Part shown: piece by piece, positions 22,364-31,488 of the stretch
Layout of the letters: every line of letters begins with the position of its first letter
Numbering within the stretch: position 1 is the stretch's first letter
Program-made: the position numbers and the translations under genes
Assembly (NCBI GenBank): GCA_947175035.1
Contig: CAMWLG010000039.1
Coordinates: 1-33,150, forward strand
Origin: an uncultured Lachnospiraceae bacterium
Lineage (GTDB): Bacteria > Bacillota > Clostridia > Lachnospirales > Lachnospiraceae
Direction of reading: 5' to 3'
Length of the DNA: 33,150 nt
The notes under the pieces: generated by a model
Told to the model about the DNA's origin: nothing
What the model saw: only the letters and a program-made list of their open reading frames with translations
The model's database searches: none

Positions 22364-25300
22364 TTATCTCTTTACTTTTACTTTAACGATCACCTTTACA
22401 TCCTTGCTGATGCCGTCCCTTCCGGTCAGGCGTACCGTAACAGGAATGCTGTATGACTTACCCGATGCTGATGCGCCCACGGCATCCTTATCCGTAATAT
22501 GTACCGTCAGGCTGCTGCTTCCGCTCACGGTGATATCCGCCTTGCCGTCCTTGTTGCAGTCTATGCTTCCATATGCGCTTGATATGCTGTATCCACTCGG
22601 CGCCGACAAGGAATAGCTCCTGCTCATGGAACCGTTTCCGGCATACAAAGTCTGGTTATCGTTCCCCACCTTGATCTTGGGTGCCGACTGCTTGGGCTTT
22701 ATGGTAAAGGTATTACTGGTCACAGTGAAAATCTCGTCACTTCCCGTCCTAACCTTATACTCTATCGCAAGCTTATAAGCCTGACCTGCTTTGAGTTTTG
22801 AATTATCGCCAGCCGTGATGTAATAGTGGGTAGCATATTTATTTGCATACCTGATATATCCGCAATGCAAGCTGAAATACTCACTGTACTCCCCTATTAA
22901 TTTATACTCGTATACAGAGTCATCACTACCTGTATTGCTGAATTTCGGGTCAACCAATACCGCATAATTCTTATAATCGGAAGGTGAGTATGATGCACCA
23001 TATGTCAAGTCCAAGGCCCCCTTAGGACTCACTTTCGCAGTGACGGGCTTGTTTACCACCTTCACCTTAAGTGTCAGAGTATTGAGAGCCATGCTTGCTC
23101 CGGTCTCGCGATTCTTATAATAAGGAGTCACCTTGTAACTATATGTTCCGGCCGGAATGGTCTCACCCATCAGTTTTGCCTTGTTCTGCTTCACTATGAT
23201 TTGATGTCCGGAAGTAGTAATCATAAACAAATCGTCATCCAGCATCTTCTTTGATGCCGGATTTGCGCCTTCAACTACAATATCCGCAAAATCCGTTGTA
23301 ATTAAATTCTTCAAGCCAACCCATGTATCAGCCCTACTCTCAACTGCTGCATTGAAAGTAAACTGGTTTCTGCCCAAATATGCAATGGGTTTGATTGTCT
23401 TTATGGTGTGTACCACATTCAAGGGTTCTCTCCAATATTCGGAATCCAATGTCATGTTTACCTTCTTGGTGCCTTCCTTACCGGTGTAGATATAATCTAC
23501 ATAATAATAATCATTTCCCAGCAAAAGTTCAACGCTCTCCCTGACATCCCATGTATACTCGTCATAATAATGATTATGCCTTGCCACATCACCATAAAAA
23601 AGATCTCTCTTATTTGTTTTATCATAGATGCGGAAAGAACCTTCATTCTGCCCTATCGACGGTGCCACATTGCTGCTTGCAGCCATTGTAACAAGTTTAG
23701 GTTTCTTGTAGACATACTTTATCTTGAAATTCTCAAAAGTGTATACCTTCTTATATGCCTGCAATTTCACTGTCAAAGTACCCTGATCCACACCTGTATC
23801 CGTGAGTTTGCCATTGGTCATCTTAATACCGGACTGCTGTCTCACCGTAATACGAGCTCCATATTTGCTCTTGCTGATCCATCCGTATCCGGCGTTCATG
23901 GAAAATCCGTTATCCACGCCGTCCGACTGATCTTCCCATGTCACATAATCAACCCTATAGTCTCCGGAAGTGGTCAGATTGATTACTCCCGCAGAATCCT
24001 TAAAGAACATGTTAGGCGCTGTTGCCATCTTTGCAGAAAGCGAAGGTGCCTTGTCTACAACAGATACTTTAAAATCATAAGAATACTCTGTATTTGTGTT
24101 TGTCGTTACCACGAGCTTGCAAGCATAATTCCCCGTTTTGGCAGTTGCGGTAGGTGTGATCAGATATTTATACCCACCATCCGATACTGCTGACAGATCC
24201 GTGCTCACATTACCGCTCGCATCACAGATTTTTACACTGGTAATGGACTCATTGTAAACCGGAACAATTTCCACCAAACCAGCCCCGCGAGCCTGAGCCT
24301 TTCCGTAATTATTACCATAATCATAGGCGAGATTCACGGTTGCCTTTGATGTATCCACACGGGGGCTGTGATTCTGAACTTCCAGATTCAGTGTGACGGA
24401 AAGCCCTCTCGCATCCTTGGCCGTAGCCGTGATCACCGTGTGTCCTTCACCCTTTACCGTAATCTTGGCAGTATGCGTGTCCTGCTTAGAGACAGGTGCT
24501 GCTGTCGCCACCGACTGATCCGACGTCTTCCACTGAAGCACAGTGTCAATCTCCTGCCCGTTTCGATCTTTCACCGTCGCGGTCAGGTTGAAATCCTTCT
24601 TGTCTTCCACCTTGTTAAAGATGATATTCTTGCCCGCAGTATCCATGGTCACGCCGCTTGCCTCGTCCGGCCTGAAGGTAATAGATACTGCCTGTTTGCC
24701 TTCTACTGCCTTGATCTTATAGCTTGCTCTTGCAAAAACCTTATCTGCACCATTGGCTTTAATCAATGCATTCACTGTGTAAGAACCTGCCTTTTGTGCA
24801 GATACGTCATAAGTTCCTTCCGTAGCATTTTTCACAATGGTAAGACCGTTTACCTCAGGAATTTCAATCGTATAATCAGACGTTGAAACATTTCCCTGAA
24901 CAGCGGGAGTTCCCTGCATAGCGGGAGCTATAATAAGCGATATCTTATCCGCGCTCTGCGTTCCGTCAGAGACCTCAAGCACACCGGCATTGCTGCCTGC
25001 AGTATCACTGATATATGCCCCTGTAATCTTTCTGATATATACATTTAAAGTTGTCTCACAAGGATATTTCTCTGTTCCGTTATATACAGCCTCAAAGGGA
25101 TAGCTGGAACTGTTCATACCATTTGTCACAAGTGGAGTATCGGGATATTTCCATTCCCATCCTTCTCCCCAATCCGCAGGAAATGCCACGTCACCAATCT
25201 TATCTGCGGTGTTTGCCAATGCATATATTGTGCTCTCCTTACCCTGTCCGGGAAGTTCCCTTATATGCAAAGTAATCTCTACCTTATCCTGAGCATATGT

Positions 25301-28300
25301 CTTGTTCGCCAATGTACGGAAAGTTTTGGGTGTCACTGTCAGGACTGCGTCCCCTGCCTTTAAAGGTGTTACAACACCATCCTCATTTACTGTCGCAACA
25401 CTGCTGTTCGAGATGCTCCACGTAAAGTCAGAAGACTCAAAATACTGGTTAGGACTGATTTCTCCGATTGCCTCATAAGTTATCCCGGGAATATAGGCCA
25501 ATGTATAACTGTTCGCCTCGGTTCCCTCAACGGCTTTATAACTGCTGTATGAGCTTCTGAACCCGGTGATGCCAAAGCCCTTTCCACCGGCCGTTACCTC
25601 AAGGACAAAAGCTGCCGCAATGCTTACGTCCTCAGCAACTGTTCTCTCCAACGAAATTCTCGTATACCCGACCGAAAGTGTATACAGCCTTCTTTCCTCG
25701 CTGTCCCATGAGACGATTCCCTGTTTTTCCGCAGTCACCTCAAAATCCGACAACAATGTAAGCGTTCCGTCCGCATTTTGCTCATAAAGTCCTATTCCTT
25801 CAATATATGCGCCTTTATAGGTCGTTCCGTAACCGTCAAAATAAAACGGGAATACTGTTCCGTCGCTCTGTTTGACCCCGACCACATAATCCTTGACTAT
25901 GACCTCACAGGTTGCCTTGACATCTTTATTGTACTTTGATGTGACCGTAATCACCGCCGTGCCGGCACCGATGGCATGCACTTCGCCGTTATACACCTTC
26001 GCAACTGCGGTATCACTGCTCACCCAATCAAAGTCCGCCGCAGCGCTCTGAGGCTCCGTCGTTGCTTTCAATGTCTTTCGGCCATACCCTTCAAAATATA
26101 AATAGTCAGCGGCATTCAATCCTATCTTATCCTGTGAAAGCTTGATGGCGGTAGGAGCCTCCGCTTCTTTCGTCGTAAACTTATAATCGCTTGCAATTTC
26201 TGCAATACTAACTTTGCGGTCCTCCTCAATCACGCAAAGCTCTGCACTAGTGATCGTATATTCCGTGCTGCCCAGCAGATTGGTGAACGTTACATCCCCC
26301 TTGTAACCCGTACTCTGCTTCAGCTTAACCTCGCCGCTATGTCCGTCATTAAGCGTCAGTATCACATATACTCTGTCATCCTCCGCACTGCCCTCCGCAG
26401 TAACGGACACTACCGCCCTGTTATGTGTAATCTTGCTGTCATCCTTGGCAAAACTCAGTGTATATTTGGATTCCTTGGTCTTAAATGTTCCTCCCGCCTT
26501 CCTGTCGTCCTTAGTTACCTCGTCAGGACTGCTTATGCCATAACTGTCGGAAATCACAAACATATACTCATATTCCGTGTCGGACTTTAATCTTTCGATT
26601 GTACTATTGTAAGAATACGCACCATCACTCGTTGATTCATAAGAATACCTGTTCCAAGTCTCCTCTCCCTTTGCTCTGTAGAAAAGGAAAATATACGAGT
26701 AGATATTATCATCATTACCTCCAAAGCGAACGCCTGCTTTGGCTATCGTATAACCTGCGGACACCCCAGTTACTGATAAGGTGCGCTTATCTGCTGCTGT
26801 TGTGAATTCTCCCTTAATTGTCTTTTCAAGTTTCGACATCCGGGTATCATAATCACCAAAACCAATCAGGTATTCATACGTGGTACTGTCCTTCAGTTCC
26901 ACACCATTATATTTGGAAATATAAAAGCTTCCCGTATGACTGGATGTACCACTAAAATAATTATAGCTTATGCTCTCCCAATCACCTTCCCCGTTCTTTT
27001 CACGTATATAGCAATGAACATAACCATAGCTTGTTGTGGCAGGGATTCCCGTAAGAGCATACTCCAGCCTTGCGCTATGCAGTTGGGCGGAAGTGTTCGT
27101 TACGGTTATCATCCGCTCGTCCACCGACGTTTTAAATGTCACAGCGGCATACTCTTTACTTATGCTATACGTACGAGAACTGCGCAGCGAAACTTCATAA
27201 TCCGTCTCCGGCTCCAGACCGTTGAAAATAAATATGGTGCTGTAGTCATTATCATTCGACAAATATTCATTGTCATAAAAACGGAAAGTATTGCTCCCCG
27301 CTTTTCTGATATAGGCGAACACACCCAGCGAACCGAAATTAGAATCCTCAAAATTAGCCACATCCGACTTATTCAAAGTCACCTTGAATTTTTGTGAAGT
27401 ACAAGCTTTTTCCTCATCTTCAATGACAATATCCGCTTTGGGAGTATGTACACTCTCAAAGAAGGTACAGAGAGGATCGCCATAAGCACTGCTGCTCAAC
27501 GTCCATTTCAACTCATAATCCGTGTCAGGAACCAACTTATGATTATACAGATTATACACGGATGCCGTCTTAAACTCTGTCTGATATTCATTCTCCGCAC
27601 TCAAAGCAACGTTGCTTCCCAACGGTGCATATGCATCTCCGTCCCAGCAATACAGACGCAGATAATATGTCCCGGTCAGTGGATCCGAACTCTCTACTTT
27701 CCATGTACGCACTATATCAAACGCATTCACTTCCCCTTCGCCTATGCGTGACAGCTTCAGGCTCTCAGGGCAGGTATATGTCTTTGCTATCTTAACTCCA
27801 CCCGTAAACAGTACAAATTCATACTCTGCGCCGCTCACCAGATTCGATATCGTTCCGGAATCGGAAGCCTGATACATCACGCTCTTGCTATAGTCTCCCT
27901 TATCCTCTTTCTGTCTATAGTACAGATATGCCTTGCCTTTTTCTACCCCGTTCTCCTTATTTTCCGGTCTCGTCATTGCATAATCAACCTTTGTCGAAGA
28001 ATTAGCATTTAGCGTAAGCGTAAGAGTTACATCCTCCGCATTATATACTGCAACCGGCGTCTTTACGGTCTTTGTTTCTTCGAGAGTCTTCGGGCTGTCG
28101 GTTAAGTAGCCAAACTGTACCCACATGGTAATCCCGTATTCAGTTGCTGCTTCCAATGCACTCTCGTTACCGTCGATAAATGCTGTGATTGAAAAACTCT
28201 TAGTACCATCTTCCGCCACCGTCACATCACCATCATAATCTAAAGGCATAGGGCTCTTGCTTTCTTGCTCCCTACCCAAAGCATCGGTATAAGTATAATA

Positions 28301-29398
28301 TAAATAAGCTCGGTCAGAGTCTCCCGAATAACCGGTCACATCCGCCTTCAAAGTAATCCCAAATCCCGTCGTCTCATCGCCTGGTTCCACCGTATACACT
28401 GCCTGCGCTGCATTCGTACTTGCGATGGTTAACGCCTTGGTCGTAAACACTTCGCTGCCGTTATAATCCGTAAACTGGAAATAGTATTCCGTATCCGACT
28501 TCAGATTCTTAAATACACATTCCTCCCAATCGCTGCTGTTCACATTCTGCCTCTGCTCATCTCCGGAACCGTCCGTCGGCGCATAATAACAGTATGAGAC
28601 ACCACTACCCGTCTCCACATCAAAAGTAATGTTGTTCTCTGTGGATTTGGTATCATAAATAACCACATCTTCGTCTTGCGGCTTAGTATGTAACACAATG
28701 CTTTCTGTCTGCGCAAGAGTCTCGCCAAAACTGTCCGCAAGCACCAGATATGTACTGTATTCCTTGTCAGAGCTTACAGATTTGACAAGGGTATATGAAT
28801 ACTGATTATATGAATTTAGATTCATATCAGCCGTATCTTCTACACTGCCGTCCTGTGCTTTATAATAAATGCGCAGAACATATCCTCCATCTAAAGTCTG
28901 TTCCCCTTTGGCTTCCAAGGAACTGCTGAATCTAAAATGTCTGAAGCCTTCTTCCGCCTTCAGAGAGAGTTTATACTTTGCTGTCTCAAAGGAATAGCTT
29001 CCGTCCTCCTGCTTTGTCAGGGGAATAGAAACCTCTGTCTCGGAACCTTCCGCGCCGCTTTCCGACTCAGTGGAAGCATTCTCTTCCTCATTTAAAACAC
29101 TCTCTTCATTCTCCGAAGATTCATTATCTGAAGATTCATTATCTGAAGATTCCTTATCTTCTGTTACGACAGGTGCGCTCTCATCCACAAATTCCGATGG
29201 ACTGTCTGCCCCCCCGGTAACATCTTCCGACTCATCAGAAATGTTTTCAGTCGATTCTGTTGCCTCGGATGATTCGTCTGTCTGCTCACTGCTCTCTGCA
29301 ACCATATGAGTCTCCGGCTCCGCCGCATAACTCGTCATGGGCGCCGATTCAAACACCATACAGCCTGCAAGTGCAAATGCCAATAGTCGTCTAATCAT
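22364..29398 (-). CDS. Giant secreted multi-domain protein (FnIII-like, Big_2 and further Ig-like modules)
   Basis: A 2344-residue exported protein of unknown role. A Sec signal peptide (1 to about 25, ending TSYAA) precedes an acidic Ser/Glu-rich stretch (about 26-122) with ESSDN repeats. From about 135 to 1080 come about nine fibronectin-III-like modules, recognised by the recurring L-x-x-x-T-x-Y strand (LKSDTEYYFQF, LEPETDYEVSL, LKSDTEYEYMF and others). Big_2 modules follow at about 1080-1170 and 1260-1383, an Ig-like unit with FPADWGEGWEW (about 1386-1456), a third Big_2-like unit (about 1566-1676), and five or six tandem modules of about 105-120 residues to the end. DCNKDGKAD (2280-2288) resembles a calcium loop. 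There is no LPXTG, S-layer, choline-binding or transmembrane anchor. ATG 29398 is chosen for GGAGG 5 nt upstream. An adhesin or matrix scaffold is a guess. Confidence 0.85.
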   Translation of the reverse strand: MIRRLLAFALAGCMVFESAPMTSYAAEPETHMVAESSEQTDESSEATESTENISDESEDVTGGADSPSEFVDESAPVVTEDKESSDNESSDNESSENEESVLNEEENASTESESGAEGSETEVSIPLTKQEDGSYSFETAKYKLSLKAEEGFRHFRFSSSLEAKGEQTLDGGYVLRIYYKAQDGSVEDTADMNLNSYNQYSYTLVKSVSSDKEYSTYLVLADSFGETLAQTESIVLHTKPQDEDVVIYDTKSTENNITFDVETGSGVSYCYYAPTDGSGDEQRQNVNSSDWEECVFKNLKSDTEYYFQFTDYNGSEVFTTKALTIASTNAAQAVYTVEPGDETTGFGITLKADVTGYSGDSDRAYLYYTYTDALGREQESKSPMPLDYDGDVTVAEDGTKSFSITAFIDGNESALEAATEYGITMWVQFGYLTDSPKTLEETKTVKTPVAVYNAEDVTLTLTLNANSSTKVDYAMTRPENKENGVEKGKAYLYYRQKEDKGDYSKSVMYQASDSGTISNLVSGAEYEFVLFTGGVKIAKTYTCPESLKLSRIGEGEVNAFDIVRTWKVESSDPLTGTYYLRLYCWDGDAYAPLGSNVALSAENEYQTEFKTASVYNLYNHKLVPDTDYELKWTLSSSAYGDPLCTFFESVHTPKADIVIEDEEKACTSQKFKVTLNKSDVANFEDSNFGSLGVFAYIRKAGSNTFRFYDNEYLSNDNDYSTIFIFNGLEPETDYEVSLRSSRTYSISKEYAAVTFKTSVDERMITVTNTSAQLHSARLEYALTGIPATTSYGYVHCYIREKNGEGDWESISYNYFSGTSSHTGSFYISKYNGVELKDSTTYEYLIGFGDYDTRMSKLEKTIKGEFTTAADKRTLSVTGVSAGYTIAKAGVRFGGNDDNIYSYIFLFYRAKGEETWNRYSYESTSDGAYSYNSTIERLKSDTEYEYMFVISDSYGISSPDEVTKDDRKAGGTFKTKESKYTLSFAKDDSKITHNRAVVSVTAEGSAEDDRVYVILTLNDGHSGEVKLKQSTGYKGDVTFTNLLGSTEYTITSAELCVIEEDRKVSIAEIASDYKFTTKEAEAPTAIKLSQDKIGLNAADYLYFEGYGRKTLKATTEPQSAAADFDWVSSDTAVAKVYNGEVHAIGAGTAVITVTSKYNKDVKATCEVIVKDYVVGVKQSDGTVFPFYFDGYGTTYKGAYIEGIGLYEQNADGTLTLLSDFEVTAEKQGIVSWDSEERRLYTLSVGYTRISLERTVAEDVSIAAAFVLEVTAGGKGFGITGFRSSYSSYKAVEGTEANSYTLAYIPGITYEAIGEISPNQYFESSDFTWSISNSSVATVNEDGVVTPLKAGDAVLTVTPKTFRTLANKTYAQDKVEITLHIRELPGQGKESTIYALANTADKIGDVAFPADWGEGWEWKYPDTPLVTNGMNSSSYPFEAVYNGTEKYPCETTLNVYIRKITGAYISDTAGSNAGVLEVSDGTQSADKISLIIAPAMQGTPAVQGNVSTSDYTIEIPEVNGLTIVKNATEGTYDVSAQKAGSYTVNALIKANGADKVFARASYKIKAVEGKQAVSITFRPDEASGVTMDTAGKNIIFNKVEDKKDFNLTATVKDRNGQEIDTVLQWKTSDQSVATAAPVSKQDTHTAKITVKGEGHTVITATAKDARGLSVTLNLEVQNHSPRVDTSKATVNLAYDYGNNYGKAQARGAGLVEIVPVYNESITSVKICDASGNVSTDLSAVSDGGYKYLITPTATAKTGNYACKLVVTTNTNTEYSYDFKVSVVDKAPSLSAKMATAPNMFFKDSAGVINLTTSGDYRVDYVTWEDQSDGVDNGFSMNAGYGWISKSKYGARITVRQQSGIKMTNGKLTDTGVDQGTLTVKLQAYKKVYTFENFKIKYVYKKPKLVTMAASSNVAPSIGQNEGSFRIYDKTNKRDLFYGDVARHNHYYDEYTWDVRESVELLLGNDYYYVDYIYTGKEGTKKVNMTLDSEYWREPLNVVHTIKTIKPIAYLGRNQFTFNAAVESRADTWVGLKNLITTDFADIVVEGANPASKKMLDDDLFMITTSGHQIIVKQNKAKLMGETIPAGTYSYKVTPYYKNRETGASMALNTLTLKVKVVNKPVTAKVSPKGALDLTYGASYSPSDYKNYAVLVDPKFSNTGSDDSVYEYKLIGEYSEYFSLHCGYIRYANKYATHYYITAGDNSKLKAGQAYKLAIEYKVRTGSDEIFTVTSNTFTIKPKQSAPKIKVGNDNQTLYAGNGSMSRSYSLSAPSGYSISSAYGSIDCNKDGKADITVSGSSSLTVHITDKDAVGASASGKSYSIPVTVRLTGRDGISKDVKVIVKVKVKR
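29115..29159 (-). repeat. Three tandem 15-bp repeats encoding ESSDN-type units
   Basis: On the plus strand GAAGATTCATTATCT occurs twice and GAAGATTCCTTATCT once, head to tail, inside the Ser/Glu-rich linker of the giant protein. The 15-bp period keeps the frame, so repeat gain or loss would only change linker length by five residues per unit. Confidence 0.85.
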
Positions 29399-29468
29399 TT
29401 TCCCCTCCATACTTTCCATCTTTTTGGTTGTGAACTATACATCTTCATAATTTTGGGAAGCTTTAAAT

Positions 29469-29497
29469 ATTATACCTTGCTATAGATAGTTTTTCAA
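29469..29497 (-). promoter_or_regulatory. Near-consensus promoter of the giant gene
   Basis: On the minus strand TTGAAA (29492-29497), a 17-nt spacer and a perfect TATAAT (29469-29474) predict a strong sigma-A promoter. The leader to ATG 29398 would be about 65 nt. This is the best promoter match in the window. Confidence 0.75.
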
Positions 29498-29541
29498 GTG
29501 CCAAGAAGCAATCCAAGCACACGGATTCAGGATATACAATA

Positions 29542-29598
29542 TGCTCCCTTCTAAGTGACAAGTTTTTATTATTTCACTTGTCTACCTAGAAAGGAGCA
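29542..29598. repeat. 57-bp imperfect palindrome upstream of the giant gene
   Basis: Outer arms TGCTCCCTTCTA (29542-29553) and TAGAAAGGAGCA (29587-29598) pair with one mismatch. Inner arms GACAAGT (29557-29563) and ACTTGTC (29576-29582) pair perfectly around a 12-nt AT-rich loop. The element lies 45 nt beyond the -35 of the giant gene and 46 nt after metY. It could be a terminator lacking a U tract, an operator, or a MITE-like mobile-element remnant; I see no transposase and no clear target duplication. Confidence 0.6.
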
Positions 29599-29643
29599 CA
29601 TCATTATTCCTCAAGTAGCTCTACTTTTATGCTAAGGCTTTTC

Positions 29644-30927
29644 TTATGACAAAGCCGCAAATCCCTTCTCCAAATCACCGATGATATCATCAATATGCTC
29701 TGTTCCGATGGACAGACGGATGGTGTTTTGCTTGATGCCTTGTTCTGCCAGCTCCTGTTCGGAAAGCTGTGAGTGGGTCGTGGTGGCAGGATGGATGATC
29801 AGACTCTTGACATCCGCCACATTGGCAAGGAGCGAGAAGATTTCCGTGTTGTCAATAAATTTCCATGCCTCCTCCTTTCCGCCCTTGATCTCAAATGTAA
29901 AGATACTCGCCCCGCCATTGGGGAAATATTTTTCATAAAGCGCATGGTCCGGGTGATCCGACAGGGACGGGTGGTTCACATGCTCTACCAGAGGGTGTTT
30001 CGCCAAATACTCCACCACCTTTTTCGTGTTTTCCGCATGACGCTCTAGTCTGAGAGACAGAGTCTCAACCCCTTGCAGCAACAAAAATGCATTAAAGGGT
30101 GATATGGCTGCACCTGTGTCACGAAGCAAAATCGCTCTGATATAAGTCACAAAGGCAGCGGGCCCTGCGGCATCCACAAAGGACACGCCGTGATAGCTGG
30201 GATTTGCCTCTGCAATCGGCGCATACTTCCCGCTGGCCTTCCAGTCAAATTTCCCCGAATCAATGATCACACCGCCCAGGGTTGTCCCGTGACCACCGAT
30301 GAATTTTGTCGCGGAATGAACCACGATATCCGCACCGTGCTCAATCGGGCGTATCAGGTACGGCGTGCCGAAGGTATTGTCAATCACAAGGGGCAGTCCA
30401 TGCTTGTGTGCAATCCCTGCGATTGCGTCGATATCCGGAATATCGCTGTTCGGGTTTCCCAGGGTTTCCAGATAAATTGCCTTCGTGTTCTCCTGAATCG
30501 CGTTTTCCAGCTCCGCCAGATTGTGGGCATCCACAAAGGTGGTGGTAATACCATATTGCGGCAATGTGTGCGCCAGCAGATTATAGCTTCCTCCGTAAAT
30601 TGTCTTTTGCGCCACGATATGTTCTCCCGACTGTGCCAGTGCCTGTATGGTATATGTGATTGCTGCCGCCCCTGATGCCAGCGCCAGCGCCGCCACGCCG
30701 CCTTCTAATGCTGCCAGCCTCTTCTCCAATACATCCTGTGTGGAATTGGTGAGCCTGCCATAAATATTGCCCGCGTCGCTGAGCCCGAACCTCGCTGCCG
30801 CATGTGCGGAATCATGAAATACATAGGATGTTGTCTGATAGATCGGCACCGCTCTGGAATCGGTAGTGGGATCTGCCTGCTCCTGACCCACGTGTAACTG
30901 TAATGTTTCAAATTTGTACTTGCTCAT
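29644..30927 (-). CDS. metY: O-acetylhomoserine sulfhydrylase (MetY)
   Basis: A PLP enzyme of the Cys/Met-metabolism family that makes homocysteine (or related thioethers) from O-acetylhomoserine and sulfide in the cytoplasm. The 427-residue length fits MetY rather than the shorter MetB/MetC. Motifs: YQTTSYVFHDS, NIYGRLTNSTQDVLEKRLAA, the ALASGAAA cofactor turn, VIDNTFGTPYL and the PLP lysine Lys208 in HSATKFIGGHG. The MetY-type insert GKFDWKASGKYAPIAEANPS is also present. GAGGAGG precedes ATG 30927. Its promoter lies close upstream; the leader of about 57 nt is too short for an S-box or T-box riboswitch, so control by sulfur supply, if any, must act otherwise. Confidence 0.95.
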   Translation of the reverse strand: MSKYKFETLQLHVGQEQADPTTDSRAVPIYQTTSYVFHDSAHAAARFGLSDAGNIYGRLTNSTQDVLEKRLAALEGGVAALALASGAAAITYTIQALAQSGEHIVAQKTIYGGSYNLLAHTLPQYGITTTFVDAHNLAELENAIQENTKAIYLETLGNPNSDIPDIDAIAGIAHKHGLPLVIDNTFGTPYLIRPIEHGADIVVHSATKFIGGHGTTLGGVIIDSGKFDWKASGKYAPIAEANPSYHGVSFVDAAGPAAFVTYIRAILLRDTGAAISPFNAFLLLQGVETLSLRLERHAENTKKVVEYLAKHPLVEHVNHPSLSDHPDHALYEKYFPNGGASIFTFEIKGGKEEAWKFIDNTEIFSLLANVADVKSLIIHPATTTHSQLSEQELAEQGIKQNTIRLSIGTEHIDDIIGDLEKGFAALS

Positions 30928-30990
30928 GCTAATTTCCTCCTCAGATACTTTTTATTTTGATTTCCTACTGATCTTGTAGATTATGAGGAT

Positions 30991-31019
30991 ATCATAGCAC
31001 GACTTTTCCCATTTAGCAA
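30991..31019 (-). promoter_or_regulatory. Promoter of metY
   Basis: On the minus strand TTGCTA (31014-31019), a 17-nt spacer and TATGAT (30991-30996) preceded by TGC (extended -10) lie about 57 nt upstream of the metY start. Confidence 0.55.
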
Positions 31020-31040
31020 ATACCCGATTCTTAGAGTTGG

Positions 31041-31059
31041 TTATAAGCAATACTTATAA
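31041..31059. promoter_or_regulatory. AT-rich inverted repeat upstream of the metY promoter
   Basis: TTATAAG and CTTATAA form perfect 7-bp arms around a 5-nt spacer, overlapping the nifU stop codon and lying about 22 bp above the metY -35. It could bind a dimeric regulator; as a hairpin it would be weak and has no U tract. Confidence 0.35.
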
Positions 31060-31488
31060 ATCTTCTATATCATCCACTGGAGGATTCAACCCTTCAATCT
31101 GCAAATTGTTTTTTTGGGCATAATCCCACAGTGCCGCATGGACAGCCTCCTCAGCCAAAAGGGAACAATGAACCTTTACCGGGGGTAGTCCGCCTAACGC
31201 CTCCTGCACTGCCTGATTGGTAAGCTTCAATGCGTCCTCCACGGATTTCCCCTTGATCATCTCTGTAGCTATGCTGCTGGTTGCCACCGCCGCCCCACAG
31301 CCAAAGGTCTTAAACTTGCAATCCCTGATGATCTGATTCTCATCAATATCAAGGTAGATTCTCATAATGTCTCCACACTTCGCATTGCCCACCGTACCCA
31401 CGCCGCTGGGATTTTCAATCTCTCCGACATTTCTCGGGTTGCTGAAATGATCCATCACCTTTTCACTGTATTCGATTATCTGGCTCAT
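31054..31488 (-). CDS. nifU: Fe-S cluster assembly scaffold, NifU/IscU N-terminal type
   Basis: The scaffold receives sulfur from the cysteine desulfurase and assembles Fe-S clusters. The 144-residue protein has the three ligand cysteines in their usual settings: NAKCGD (Cys38, with Asp40), FKTFGCGAAVA (Cys64) and VHCSLLAEEA (Cys108). There is no C-terminal Nfu domain, as is normal for this group in clostridia. ATG 31488 is chosen because GGAGGG lies 5 nt upstream and it gives the family N-terminus YSEKVMDHF. A frame from 31551 adds 21 residues read from within nifS. The true start overlaps the nifS 3' end by 26 bp, indicating coupled translation. Confidence 0.95.
   Translation of the reverse strand: MSQIIEYSEKVMDHFSNPRNVGEIENPSGVGTVGNAKCGDIMRIYLDIDENQIIRDCKFKTFGCGAAVATSSIATEMIKGKSVEDALKLTNQAVQEALGGLPPVKVHCSLLAEEAVHAALWDYAQKNNLQIEGLNPPVDDIEDL

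Noticed and set aside
22364..22480. Search for an LPXTG-type sorting signal at the end of the giant protein
   Set aside because: The last 40 residues show no LPXTG-like motif, hydrophobic span or positively charged tail after a span, so sortase anchoring is not supported.
23408..24193. Plus-strand open frame of 261 codons inside the giant gene
   Set aside because: Cys/Ile/His-rich composition typical of antisense translation; no ribosome site and no recognisable domain.
29115..29159. Short direct repeats as a possible CRISPR fragment
   Set aside because: The repeats are contiguous 15-bp units without spacers and are in frame within a coding sequence.
30928..30996. Possible SAM (S-box) or T-box riboswitch before metY
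   Set aside because: The predicted leader is only about 57 nt and lacks conserved stems or a T-box sequence.
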